Source of the DNA: Bordetella parapertussis
GTDB taxonomy: Bacteria; Pseudomonadota; Gammaproteobacteria; Burkholderiales; Burkholderiaceae_C
DNA: 23,127 bases
NCBI GenBank assembly: GCA_945875935.1
Contig: CAMCNE010000030.1
Coordinates: 1-23,127, forward strand
Direction: 5' to 3'
Below the pieces are notes generated by a model, which was not told the origin of the DNA, ran no database searches, and saw nothing but the letters and a program-made list of their open reading frames with translations. This document shows positions 7,115 to 14,583 of the stretch, one piece after another (the stretch's first letter is position 1; each line of letters opens with the position of its first letter). Both the position numbers and the translations under genes were made by a program.

Positions 7115-8068
7115 CTATCGGACCGCGGGGGGCAAAGTTGAGGAGGAATCAGCCCCGAACGACATCTCGACGGTGGCGTCGTCTTGCTCGTCTTCAGGCA
7201 CCTTGCCGAAGAACCGGTCTTCGGCTTCGCGGTTCATCACGATGATGGAGATGCGTCGGTTGGTCGGGTCCATCGGATCCTGGCCCTCGAGGGGCAGGCT
7301 CGAAGCCAGACCCTGCACGCGCAGCACGCGGTCCTCGGGCAGGCCGCCTTCGAGCAGTTCGCGTCGCGACGCGTTGGCACGGTCTGATGACAGCTCCCAG
7401 TTGCCGTAGCCACGTTCGCCATTGCCGAAGGCCTGGGCGTCGGTGTGCCCTTCAAGCGTCAGGCGGTTGGGCACGTCGGTGAGCACATCGCCGATGATCT
7501 GCAGCAGCTCGCGCATGTAGGGCTTCACGACGGAGCTGCCGCTGTCAAACATCGGCCGGTTCTTCTCGTCGATGATCTGGATGCGCAGGCCCTCGCTGGT
7601 CATGTCCAGGCGGATTTGCGACTGCATGGATGCCAGACGCGGATTGTTGGCGATCACATCTTCCACGCGCTTCTTGAGCTCTTCGAGCCGCGCCTTTTCG
7701 GCTGCGCGTTGCTCGGCCTTCAGCGCCAGCAGGTTGATGGTGCGTTTCTCGGCCACGGTCTCGCCCTTCTTGACCTGGCCGTGGGTGCGCGAGAGGTCCT
7801 CGCCGCCGCCCTTGATCACGTGCGATGCGTCGCCCGATCCCGAGCCGCCGCCCAGTGCCACTTTCAGCGGCGCGCCGAAGAAATCGGCCAGGCCTTTCTT
7901 GTCGCCTTCGGTGGTGGAGCCGAGCAGCCACATCAGCAAGAAGAACGCCATCATCGCGGTCACGAAGTCGGCATAGGCGATCTTCCAGGCGCCACCATGA
8001 TGACCATGGCCGCCCTTCTTGATCTTCTTGATGATGATCGGTTGCAGCTTCTTGGAGTCGCCCGACAT
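7115..8068 (-). CDS. motB: Flagellar motor stator protein MotB
   Basis: MotB anchors the stator to peptidoglycan and, with MotA, forms the proton channel. The 317 residues show a basic N-terminus, a single membrane helix (about 28-50) with the proton-binding Asp34 in AYADFVTAMMAFFLLMW, and a plug/linker region with a Gly/Ser-rich patch (74-80). A charged helical stretch (about 108-145) follows, and then an OmpA-like peptidoglycan-binding domain (about 155-285; LEGHTDAQ and ELSSDRAN motifs). The Asp identifies a proton-type rather than PomB stator only together with overall similarity. The gene begins 15 bases after motA and is followed by cheY, an order typical of FlhDC-controlled motility operons. 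Confidence 0.97.
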   Translation of the reverse strand: MSGDSKKLQPIIIKKIKKGGHGHHGGAWKIAYADFVTAMMAFFLLMWLLGSTTEGDKKGLADFFGAPLKVALGGGSGSGDASHVIKGGGEDLSRTHGQVKKGETVAEKRTINLLALKAEQRAAEKARLEELKKRVEDVIANNPRLASMQSQIRLDMTSEGLRIQIIDEKNRPMFDSGSSVVKPYMRELLQIIGDVLTDVPNRLTLEGHTDAQAFGNGERGYGNWELSSDRANASRRELLEGGLPEDRVLRVQGLASSLPLEGQDPMDPTNRRISIIVMNREAEDRFFGKVPEDEQDDATVEMSFGADSSSTLPPAVR

Positions 8069-8083
8069 CTCAAAGCTCCTTGG

Positions 8084-8944
8084 TCACTTCTTGCCCTTGA
8101 CGTGGCTTTCGAGCTCGGCGAAGGTGGGCCGGTCGGTCGAGAACAGCACCTTGCGTCCGAACTCCACCGCCACCTGCGGTGCATAGCCTTGCATGCTCGC
8201 AAGCAGCGTGGTCTTGATGCACTGCAACTCCTTCGAGCCATCCTCGACCTTCTGCTCGAGCAAGCCGCCCAGCGGTTCGACAAATCCGTAGGCCAGCAAG
8301 ATGCCCAGGAAGGTGCCCACCAGTGCCGAGGCGATCATGCCGCCGAGCACCGCAGGCGGTTGCCCCACCGAGCCCATGGTGTTCACCACACCCAGCACCG
8401 CAGCCACGATGCCGAACGCCGGCAGACCGCCGGCCAGCCGGTTGATGGCGGCCACGGCCGCGTATTCCTCGTTGTGATGGGTTTCGATTTCGCTGTCCAT
8501 CAGGCTTTCGATCTCGTGCGAGTTCAGGTTGCCCGAGACCATCATGCGCAGGTAATCGGTGATGAACTCGACCACGTGGTGGTCATGACCGACCACCGGG
8601 TATTTCTTGAACAGCGCCGAGTTGTGCGGGTCTTCGACGTCTTGCTCGATGGCCATGAGGCCTTCCTTGCGCGCCTTTTGCAAGATGTCGTACATCAGCG
8701 CCATCAGCTCCATGTAGCGCGCCTTGCTGTACTTGCTGCCCTTGAAACAGGTGCCCAGACCCTTCAGGCTGGACTTGACGACCTTCATCTGGTTGTTGGC
8801 CAGAAAGGCGCCTGCGGCCGCGCCAAAGATGGTGATCATCTCGAAGGGCAAGGCTTTCAGGATGACGCCGATATTGCCGCCGTGAACGATGTACACCCCG
8901 AAGATGCACACCATCGCGATGCCCCAACCGACCAGTACGAACAT
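8084..8944 (-). CDS. motA: Flagellar motor stator protein MotA
   Basis: MotA is the torque-generating stator subunit of the inner membrane. The 286 residues are close to the 295 of E. coli. There are four membrane helices: two near the N-terminus (about 2-20 and 33-50) and two near 172-190 and 200-222. The large cytoplasmic loop keeps the charged pair that contacts FliG, Arg92 and Glu100 (KARKEGLMAIEQ). Pro175 in LPAFGIVAAV and Pro224 in VEPLGG match the conserved prolines. The ATG at 8944 is used because similarity starts there and GAAGG lies upstream. The frame stays open to 9274, but that extension has no stator similarity and would run through the promoter and terminator. First gene of motA-motB-cheY-cheZ. 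Confidence 0.97.
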   Translation of the reverse strand: MFVLVGWGIAMVCIFGVYIVHGGNIGVILKALPFEMITIFGAAAGAFLANNQMKVVKSSLKGLGTCFKGSKYSKARYMELMALMYDILQKARKEGLMAIEQDVEDPHNSALFKKYPVVGHDHHVVEFITDYLRMMVSGNLNSHEIESLMDSEIETHHNEEYAAVAAINRLAGGLPAFGIVAAVLGVVNTMGSVGQPPAVLGGMIASALVGTFLGILLAYGFVEPLGGLLEQKVEDGSKELQCIKTTLLASMQGYAPQVAVEFGRKVLFSTDRPTFAELESHVKGKK

Positions 8945-8999
8945 GAATCTGACCTTCGAATGGCGGGCACGCCGAGGGGCGCACTCCGATGACACCCCC

Positions 9000-9026
9000 A
9001 TATCGACTTTTGGGGCGCTGGCTTGA
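9000..9026 (-). promoter_or_regulatory. Sigma-28 (FliA)-type promoter for motA-motB-cheY-cheZ
   Basis: The minus strand reads TCAA, 15 bases, then GTCGATAT. This differs from the FliA -10 consensus GCCGATAA at one core base and the last base, with exact spacing. Transcription would begin near 8992, about 48 bases before the motA ATG. It lies downstream of the flhC terminator, so the stator/chemotaxis block can be expressed as a late class under FliA, separately from flhDC. Confidence 0.6.
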
Positions 9027-9091
9027 TTGTGATTTGGCGGTGTGGCAATCGATGGGAAAAAAAGGGCCCGAATAAGGGTGCAATCCAGCCC

Positions 9092-9119
9092 AAAAAAAAC
9101 AGGCCCCGTGGGGCCTGTT
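9092..9119 (-). terminator. Rho-independent terminator after flhDC
   Basis: On the minus strand the arms AACAGGCCCC and GGGGCCTGTT (9098-9119) form a perfect 10-pair stem around two bases; in practice the innermost pairs would open into a small loop. The stem is followed directly by eight T residues (9092-9099 as A on the plus strand). It lies 64 bases beyond the flhC stop and upstream of the motA promoter. Confidence 0.9.
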
Positions 9120-9182
9120 GGAACGTACGCGCGGGGCGCACGAGAGGAGACAACCAGGAAAAACTCGTGAAACTGGGGCCGA

Positions 9183-9719
9183 TCAATGCATCTGGATGCC
9201 ACCGGCTGCCTTGCCCTTGCCAGCACGTGCCGGCGGGTTGCACAGGCCGCACACGTAGTGGCGGGCAATTTCATGGGGATGGGTCACGAAGTGGCCGCCG
9301 CACTTGGAGCACTTGGTCATCGTGAGCATGCCGTTGTCGATGAACTTCACCAGGCGCCAGGCGCGGGTGATCGACAGCTGCTCTTCCAGATCCTGCGCCT
9401 TCATCTGCTCTTGATACAGCTGATAGGCCTTGATGACGGTGTCGATTTCGTCCATCTCGGAGACCTTGTTCAGGTACTCATGGATGTTGAGAAACAGCGA
9501 CGAGTGGATGTTGGGCTGCCACGTCATGAACCAGTCGGTCGAAAATGGCAACTGACCCTTGCTCGGCGACTTGCCGGCGACTTCCTTGTACAGGCGCAAA
9601 AGCCGCTCGTAGCTCAGGTCGGTCTCGCTTTCGAGCACCTGCAGGCGCGCGCCCAGGTTGATCAGCGTGACGGCACGGTCGATCTGCTTGGCTTCGGTCA
9701 GGATGCTTTTGGTGCGCAT
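9183..9719 (-). CDS. flhC: Flagellar transcriptional activator FlhC
   Basis: FlhC joins FlhD in the FlhD4C2 complex that activates early flagellar operons. The 178 residues compare with 192 in E. coli. The zinc-binding Cys set is present at Cys137, Cys140, Cys157 and Cys160 (KCSKCGG and VCGLC), almost the same numbering as in E. coli. The segment YLNKVSEMDEIDTV and the basic central part are typical of the family. The ATG at 9719 has AGGGAG upstream. The frame is open further upstream through flhD in another phase, which is a coding shadow. It follows flhD by 50 bases and ends at the strong terminator at 9092-9119. Confidence 0.97.
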   Translation of the reverse strand: MRTKSILTEAKQIDRAVTLINLGARLQVLESETDLSYERLLRLYKEVAGKSPSKGQLPFSTDWFMTWQPNIHSSLFLNIHEYLNKVSEMDEIDTVIKAYQLYQEQMKAQDLEEQLSITRAWRLVKFIDNGMLTMTKCSKCGGHFVTHPHEIARHYVCGLCNPPARAGKGKAAGGIQMH

Positions 9720-9769
9720 GATGTGGCTCCCTTGTCTCGTCGGTGTTGTTATGTGCTGGCAGCGTGCGA

Positions 9770-10093
9770 TCAGGCAGCTTCTTGGTGGCGGCCGGCCATC
9801 AGGATGCTGGCGTGCAAGCGGGTCGTGGTGTCGTTGGATGCGCTCTTGCCATGGTTGGTGAGCAAGCCCCAGACCATGTCGTCGTCCATGCGGAAGCGGC
9901 ACAGCAAGGTGTTGCTCGAGGCGATCTTCATCATTTGCGAAGGCGTCAGCAAGGCCAGCAGCGCGGCGTTGTCTTCGCTGATGCCCAGGCGGTACAGCGC
10001 TTGGTCGCGGTCGGTGCGGATCAGGCTTTGAGCCAGCATCAGGTACGACAGGTTGGCTTCGCGGATTTCGGTGAGGATCTGGTCTGCGTTCAT
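9770..10093 (-). CDS. flhD: Flagellar transcriptional activator FlhD
   Basis: FlhD is the partner of FlhC in the master regulator of flagellar genes. The 107 residues are all helical in character and match family length. Conserved stretches include ILTEIREANLSYLMLAQ at the N-terminus and LTPSQMMKIASSNTLLCRFR, with Cys65 at the position that forms the inter-subunit disulfide in the E. coli protein. AAAGGAAG precedes the ATG. The 230-base spacer upstream separates it from the divergent exporter operon and holds two imperfect inverted repeats that could be operator sites. No convincing sigma-70 promoter was recognised; TTGACC-N17-TTGTAG at about 10264-10292 is a weak candidate. Confidence 0.97.
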   Translation of the reverse strand: MNADQILTEIREANLSYLMLAQSLIRTDRDQALYRLGISEDNAALLALLTPSQMMKIASSNTLLCRFRMDDDMVWGLLTNHGKSASNDTTTRLHASILMAGRHQEAA

Positions 10094-10323
10094 GGCTGTC
10101 TTCCTTTGAGTGATTGGTGAGATTTCGTGTCTTGCTTGTTGCTTGCGTTGGAAATCGTCTCAACGTGAAAACAATTGTGTTCGTCAGAGAAAGGGTGCGA
10201 CATCAGGCCATCTCTGTGGCTTAAGTCCCTCTTTTCCTAACCGTTGTGTCAGGCAAATTCCTACAAGGCCTGCGCGCGGCGGTGGTCAAGGGGCAAAAAG
10301 TCGCAGCCCTATGATCCTTGCCC
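10094..10323. promoter_or_regulatory. Divergent regulatory region between flhDC and the exporter operon
   Basis: The 230 bases hold no gene. Two imperfect inverted repeats stand out. One is 16 bases at 10167-10182 (GAAAACAATTGTGTTC, seven of eight pairs). The other is at 10232-10257 (arms TTTTCCTAA and TCAGGCAAA, seven of nine pairs, 8-base spacer). On the plus strand a TATGAT at 10310-10315 is a good -10 element, eight bases before the exporter ATG at 10324. The region around 10160-10260 is noticeably richer in A and T than the neighbouring genes. A regulator binding here could affect both the flagellar master operon and the exporter. Confidence 0.45.
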
Positions 10324-11754
10324 ATGCCCCAACGCGCACCTCACTGCCGGCGTGCAACCGGTTCGATCTACGTGCTGTGCCTGAGCGCGCTGGCGCTGGC
10401 CGGCTGCGTGGCCTCGCCACCGGCGCCATCGGCTGCGGTCCCCGTGGTCGCAGTGCCCACGGCCTGGGCCGCACCGGCTGCTGCTGCCGCTTCTGCCGCG
10501 ACGGCGGCTGCGCCTGTCGACCTGACGTCGTGGTGGCGATCCTTCGAAGACCCTGAACTGGACGCCCTCGTCGCGCGTTCGCTGGGTGCAGCGCCCGACC
10601 TCGAGGCCTGTGCCGCGCGGGTGCGTGCCGTGCGTGCGATGGCTCAGGCGTCGAACGCGAGCCTGGGGCCGCAGTTGTCGCTGGTGGGCATGCCGCAGCA
10701 AAGCCCGGACGGTCGCGACAACTACTTTCAAAGCGGCATCGCGGCCCAATGGAACGTGCCCTTGTCGCAGCGCCAGGCTGCACTGAAGGGCCTGGCCGAA
10801 GCCGAGTTGCAAATCGCGCTGGCCGATGAGCAGGCCGCGCGCGCCACGCTGGTGGCCGAGGTTGCGCGCACCTATTTCGAGATGCGTGCGGCCGAACGCG
10901 ACCAGCAACTGCTCAAGCAGATGGCGGCGTTGTCTGACGAGCGTGCGCGCATCACCCGCGTGCTGTGGCAAACCCGTCAGGTCAGTGCCGCCGAGGTGGA
11001 ATCGGCGGCGGCCATCGGCGTGCAGATCAAGGCGGCTGCCGCGCAGCCTGCGGCCGAAGCCGCGCAGGCGCGCTTGCGCCTGGCGGTGCTGCTCGGCGAC
11101 TTGCAAGCGGCGCTGCCTGCACCCGCTGACAGCGCAGCGCCCTCCGTGCGCGTCGCGCTGGGTCTGTCTGCCTTGCCCGCCGATCTGGTGCGCCAGCGTC
11201 CGGGCGTTCGTCGTGCGGAGCAGTCGGTGTTCAAGGCGGCCCATGCCACAGGTCTTGCGCGTGCTGACGCCCAGCCGCAAATCAGCCTGCTGGGTTTTGT
11301 GGGCCTGAACTTTCTGGTGAGCGGCCCGGCATCCAGCTCGCTGCGCGGCGTCTTCTCGGCCGGACCGGCCTTTTCGATGCCGCTGTTTGATGGCGGGCAG
11401 CGCGAGGCGAACCAGTCGGCGCGCCACGCCGAGTTCGATGTGGCCACGGCGCTCTACCGCAAGGAAGTCATGCAGGCCGTGGCCGAGGCTCAGGCGGCCC
11501 TGCTGCAGCTTGATCTCGAGCGTCAGCGCATGGCTGCCGCCGTGGCTGTCGAAGGCACCGCGCTGCGCCGTGCCGACAGCACCGATGCACAGGCGCGTGC
11601 CGGTCTGGCCGATGGCCTGCAGCGCACCGAGGCCCGACGCGCAGCCTTGCAGGCCAGCCGCGACAGCCTGCGCAGCGCGCTGGCCGAGCAGGTCGCCTAT
11701 GTCGACTTGTTCACCGCCTTTGGTGGTGCGGCCCTGCCGGCTGCCGCGCCATGA
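10324..11754 (+). CDS. Outer-membrane efflux lipoprotein (TolC/NodT family) of a tripartite exporter
   Basis: The outer-membrane channel component. The 476 residues begin with a lipoprotein signal peptide ending in the lipobox LAGC (Cys28) and an Ala/Pro-rich tether. Two outer-membrane efflux repeats follow, with the usual alternation of long Ala/Gln/Glu-rich helices (for example ALADEQAARATLVAEVARTY) and strand segments (PQISLLGFVGLNF). The WWRSFEDPELDALV motif near the start of the mature protein and DLVRQRPGVRRAE in the middle are typical of NodT-type channels. The ATG at 10324 is chosen over a TTG at 10318. Neither has a ribosome-binding site, and a TATGAT -10 ends eight bases upstream, so the message may be nearly leaderless. 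It overlaps the permease by four bases. Confidence 0.93.
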   Translation: MPQRAPHCRRATGSIYVLCLSALALAGCVASPPAPSAAVPVVAVPTAWAAPAAAAASAATAAAPVDLTSWWRSFEDPELDALVARSLGAAPDLEACAARVRAVRAMAQASNASLGPQLSLVGMPQQSPDGRDNYFQSGIAAQWNVPLSQRQAALKGLAEAELQIALADEQAARATLVAEVARTYFEMRAAERDQQLLKQMAALSDERARITRVLWQTRQVSAAEVESAAAIGVQIKAAAAQPAAEAAQARLRLAVLLGDLQAALPAPADSAAPSVRVALGLSALPADLVRQRPGVRRAEQSVFKAAHATGLARADAQPQISLLGFVGLNFLVSGPASSSLRGVFSAGPAFSMPLFDGGQREANQSARHAEFDVATALYRKEVMQAVAEAQAALLQLDLERQRMAAAVAVEGTALRRADSTDAQARAGLADGLQRTEARRAALQASRDSLRSALAEQVAYVDLFTAFGGAALPAAAP

Positions 11755-12887
11755 TCGTCGCGCTCGCGCGCAAGACGCTGATCAACGAATGGCGGCGTTT
11801 TCTGCCTGCGGTGGTGGCGGTGGCGTTCTCGGCGCTGCTGCTGCTGGTGCAAACGGCGCTGGTGCTCGGCATCTTCGGCAGCGCGGCGATCTACATCGAG
11901 GCCTCGAAGGGTCACCTGTGGGTCGGCTACCCCGGCACGCGCACCGTTGAACTCGGCCGTCTGTTGCCCGCCGACACCGAGATCTGGGTGCGCCTGGATG
12001 AAGCGGTCGACCGCGTCGAGCCCTATCGCTGGCTCTACGGCGACTGGCGCGTGCGCTCCGATCAGGGCGCGTTTTCGATGTACATCTCGGGCATCGACAC
12101 CTCGGCCGACGGCCTGATGTTCACCCGCGTGCTGCCCCCGACGCTGCGCGCGCGGCTCGATCAGCCCGACTCCATCGTGGTCGATGTGGCCGACATGGAA
12201 AAACTGGGCGTGGCGCTGGGCGACAGGCCGCGCATCAACGGCCATGCGGTGGAAGTGGTGGGCACCTTGACGGGGCTGCGCACGCTGGGCGGCGTCAACA
12301 TCCTGACCTCGCTCGAGACGGCAGGGCGCATGCAGCCCGGCGGTCTGGCCGATGAGCGGGTGGCTTACTACGTGGTCAGGCTTCGCGACGGCGCCAACGC
12401 GGCAGACGCGCAACGCCGTCTCAACGCGCTGGGCCGCGAGCATGGCTTCCAGGTCTGGTCGCGCGACGAATTTGCCAAGGTGGTCACGCGCTACTGGTTG
12501 TTCGACACCGGCGCCGGCCTGGCGGTGCTGTTCCTGTCGGTGGTGGTCAGCCTGACGGGTGCGGTCATCACCAGCCAGACCCTGATGGGCGCGGTGGCGG
12601 GCTCGGCGAGCGAATACGCGGCGCTGCAGGCCCTGGGCATCGGCATGGGTGCGCTGCGTCGGGTGGTCATCGAGCAGGCGGCGTGGATCGGTGCGTCGGG
12701 TCTGCTGCTGGGCATCGCTGGTGCTGCCGCGGCGCTGTGGATGGCCAGCCGCAACGATGTACCGATCGCCGTCGAGGCGCTGCCGTCGCTGGCCTGCGCG
12801 CTGCTGGTGCTGGGTATTTCCATGATCTCGGGCTGGGCGGCCGTGCGCGCCTTGCGCCAGGCCGATCCGGCCAGCTTGCTGCGATGA
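11751..12887 (+). CDS. ABC exporter permease, MacB/DevC (FtsX-like) type
   Basis: The membrane subunit of a MacB-fold exporter. It has 378 residues with the four-helix layout of this family: TM1 about 18-45, a large periplasmic domain (about 46-250), TM2 about 253-277, TM3 about 309-332 and TM4 about 344-366. The coupling segment SASEYAALQALGIG (285-298) between TM2 and TM3 and the C-terminal LRQADPASLLR are hallmarks of FtsX-like permeases of the DevC/LolC kind. Such permeases do not move substrate through the membrane like classical importers; they drive a periplasmic adaptor and outer-membrane channel. The start ATGA overlaps the stop of the channel gene, and its own stop overlaps the ATPase start in the same way. 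Confidence 0.92.
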   Translation: MIVALARKTLINEWRRFLPAVVAVAFSALLLLVQTALVLGIFGSAAIYIEASKGHLWVGYPGTRTVELGRLLPADTEIWVRLDEAVDRVEPYRWLYGDWRVRSDQGAFSMYISGIDTSADGLMFTRVLPPTLRARLDQPDSIVVDVADMEKLGVALGDRPRINGHAVEVVGTLTGLRTLGGVNILTSLETAGRMQPGGLADERVAYYVVRLRDGANAADAQRRLNALGREHGFQVWSRDEFAKVVTRYWLFDTGAGLAVLFLSVVVSLTGAVITSQTLMGAVAGSASEYAALQALGIGMGALRRVVIEQAAWIGASGLLLGIAGAAAALWMASRNDVPIAVEALPSLACALLVLGISMISGWAAVRALRQADPASLLR

Positions 12888-13618
12888 ACGAGCCGCAAGC
12901 CGTGCAGCCCGGACAGGTCGTCCTCAGCGGACATGGCCTGGCGAAGTCGTTTCGCAGCGGCCGCATCGACACGCCCATCCTGCGTGGGCTGAGCCTTGAG
13001 GTGCTGGCCGGCGAATTGACGCTGGTGTCGGGGCCTTCGGGTTGCGGCAAGAGCACCTTGCTGGCGCTTTTGAGCGGGCTGTCGCGGCCCGACGGCGGCC
13101 AGGTCGAGGCACTGGGCCAGTCGCTGTGGTCGCTCGATGAGCCCTCGCTCGAGCGCTTTCGCCTGCAGCACACCGGCTTCGTGTTTCAGGGTTTCAACCT
13201 GTTCGCCGCGCTCGATGCCGTCGAGCAGGTGATGCTGCCGCTGGGCGCGCTGGGTCTGTCGCGCGCGGCGGCACGCGAACGCGCCATGTCCGCGCTCGAC
13301 GAGGTGGGCCTGGCTGCGCGCGCAGGGCTGCGGCCTGCCGAGATGTCAGGCGGCGAAAAGCAGCGCGTGGCGATTGCCCGCGCGCTCGCCAAGAATCCGC
13401 AGTTGCTGTTTGCCGACGAGCCCACCAGCGCGCTCGATGCGGCCAACGGCCAGATGGTCATCGACTTGCTGCACCGCCTGGCACGCACTCACCGTGCGGC
13501 GGTGCTGTGTGTCAGCCACGATCCGCGGGTCGTGGGGCATGCCGATCGCGTGCTGCACATGGAAGACGGACGATTGCTCGACGACACGCGCGGCGGCGCG
13601 ACCAAAGGACCACCATGA
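12884..13618 (+). CDS. ABC exporter ATP-binding subunit, DevA/LolD/MacB type
   Basis: The ATPase that powers the permease. The 244 residues carry Walker A GPSGCGKST (50-58), the Q-loop FQGFNLF (101-107), the signature MSGGEKQRVA (154-163), Walker B LLFADEPTSALD (174-185) and the switch His in SHD (211-213). The signature has Met in the first position and Glu in place of the second Gln of the LSGGQQ form, as is frequent in this subfamily. The start at 12884 is fixed by the ATGA overlap with the permease stop. The frame is open upstream, but that part lies inside the permease gene. It ends in an ATGA overlap with the adaptor gene. Confidence 0.96.
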   Translation: MNEPQAVQPGQVVLSGHGLAKSFRSGRIDTPILRGLSLEVLAGELTLVSGPSGCGKSTLLALLSGLSRPDGGQVEALGQSLWSLDEPSLERFRLQHTGFVFQGFNLFAALDAVEQVMLPLGALGLSRAAARERAMSALDEVGLAARAGLRPAEMSGGEKQRVAIARALAKNPQLLFADEPTSALDAANGQMVIDLLHRLARTHRAAVLCVSHDPRVVGHADRVLHMEDGRLLDDTRGGATKGPP

Positions 13619-14583
13619 CTTCAAGCCCCAGCCGATTTTTCGCCCTGTGTGTGCTCGCGATGCCCTTCATCGCGGGCTTGCCGGGATGCTCGCCCGCCGA
13701 TGGCGCCACGGCTGCGGCCCCGGCTGCTGCTGACGGCGTCTATGTGGCCATGGCACGTGGCCGCGTCGATGTGCCAGGTGGCTTGTTGCGCGTGGCCAGC
13801 CCGCAGGGCGGCGTGATCCAGAGCTGGTCGGTCTCGCAAGGCGAGTCGGTTCGCAAGGGTCAGTTGCTCGCGCAGATCGATGCGCGCGAGGCGCGGCTGG
13901 CACTCGAGCAAGCGCGAGCCGAACAGGCCAACGAGAGCGCGCAACTCAATGCGCTGCGCGCGCGGCTGCCGGCACTGAAAACCAAGGCGCAGCGTTTGCA
14001 GCAGGCCCAGCAGGCCGGCGCCGGCAGCGGGCAGGCCGCCGACGATGCGCAAGCCGCGCTGATCGAGGCCCAGGCGCAAGAGGCGGTTCAGCGCAGCGCG
14101 CTGGACATGGCCCGCCAGCGCGTGTCCCAGGCCACGCAGACACTGGCTGCAGCCACCATCCGTGCCCCGGCGGCCGGGCGCGTGGTCAAGCGCATGGCCG
14201 AGGTGGGCGAGTTTGTCGAAGCCCGTGCCGTCTTGCTGCAACTGCTGCCGGACGGCCCGCGCATCGTGCGTGCCGATCTCAATGAGGCGCTGGTGGCTCG
14301 CGTCAAGGCCGACATGCGAGCCGAGGTGGTGTCGGTGGCCGAAGGCTCGAGCGTGCACGGCGCGCGTGTGCTGAGCATTGGCGACGTGTTCGGCCCGCCG
14401 GGTGCGGCCGATCCGAGTGGCGGCGAGACCATCGTCGATGCCCGCGTGGTCGAGTGTCTGCTGCAGTTGGACGAGCCCGATCTGCGCGTGGGCCAGCGCG
14501 TGCTGGTGAAGTTCCTGCCTGCGGCGGCCCAGCCGTCTGACGCCGGCGCATCGGCGCCAGCGGCGCTCAATCGTGGCGGGTGA
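13615..14583 (+). CDS. Periplasmic adaptor (HlyD/DevB-type membrane fusion) lipoprotein
   Basis: The adaptor links the permease to the outer-membrane channel. The 322 residues start with a signal peptide ending in LPGC (Cys25), a probable lipobox although Pro at -2 is unusual. The first half-lipoyl segment (about 57-88) is followed by a coiled-coil hairpin (about 90-180, rich in A, Q, E and R, with a turn near 133-142). The second lipoyl half follows (TIRAPAAGRVVKRM, 181-194), and then a beta-barrel domain ending in the DLRVGQRVLVKF segment. The start is set by the ATGA overlap with the ATPase. At its 3' end the last 17 bases overlap the stop end of the convergent ketosynthase gene. Last gene of the exporter operon. 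Confidence 0.9.
   Translation: MTSSPSRFFALCVLAMPFIAGLPGCSPADGATAAAPAAADGVYVAMARGRVDVPGGLLRVASPQGGVIQSWSVSQGESVRKGQLLAQIDAREARLALEQARAEQANESAQLNALRARLPALKTKAQRLQQAQQAGAGSGQAADDAQAALIEAQAQEAVQRSALDMARQRVSQATQTLAAATIRAPAAGRVVKRMAEVGEFVEARAVLLQLLPDGPRIVRADLNEALVARVKADMRAEVVSVAEGSSVHGARVLSIGDVFGPPGAADPSGGETIVDARVVECLLQLDEPDLRVGQRVLVKFLPAAAQPSDAGASAPAALNRGG

Noticed and set aside
7445..8992. 515-codon plus-strand open frame opposite motB and motA
   Set aside because: Same antisense effect; both stator genes are clear on the minus strand.
8945..9274. N-terminal extension of MotA in an open frame
   Set aside because: It has no similarity to stators and would run through the motA promoter, the flhDC terminator and the end of flhC.
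9183..10163. A long minus-strand open frame that would extend flhC upstream through flhD
   Set aside because: The added part is the flhD coding region read in the wrong phase. FlhC similarity and a good ribosome-binding site begin at 9719.
10286..10312. TCAA-N15-AGCCCTAT upstream of the exporter as a sigma-28 promoter
   Set aside because: Spacing fits, but the essential CGA core of the -10 element is missing.
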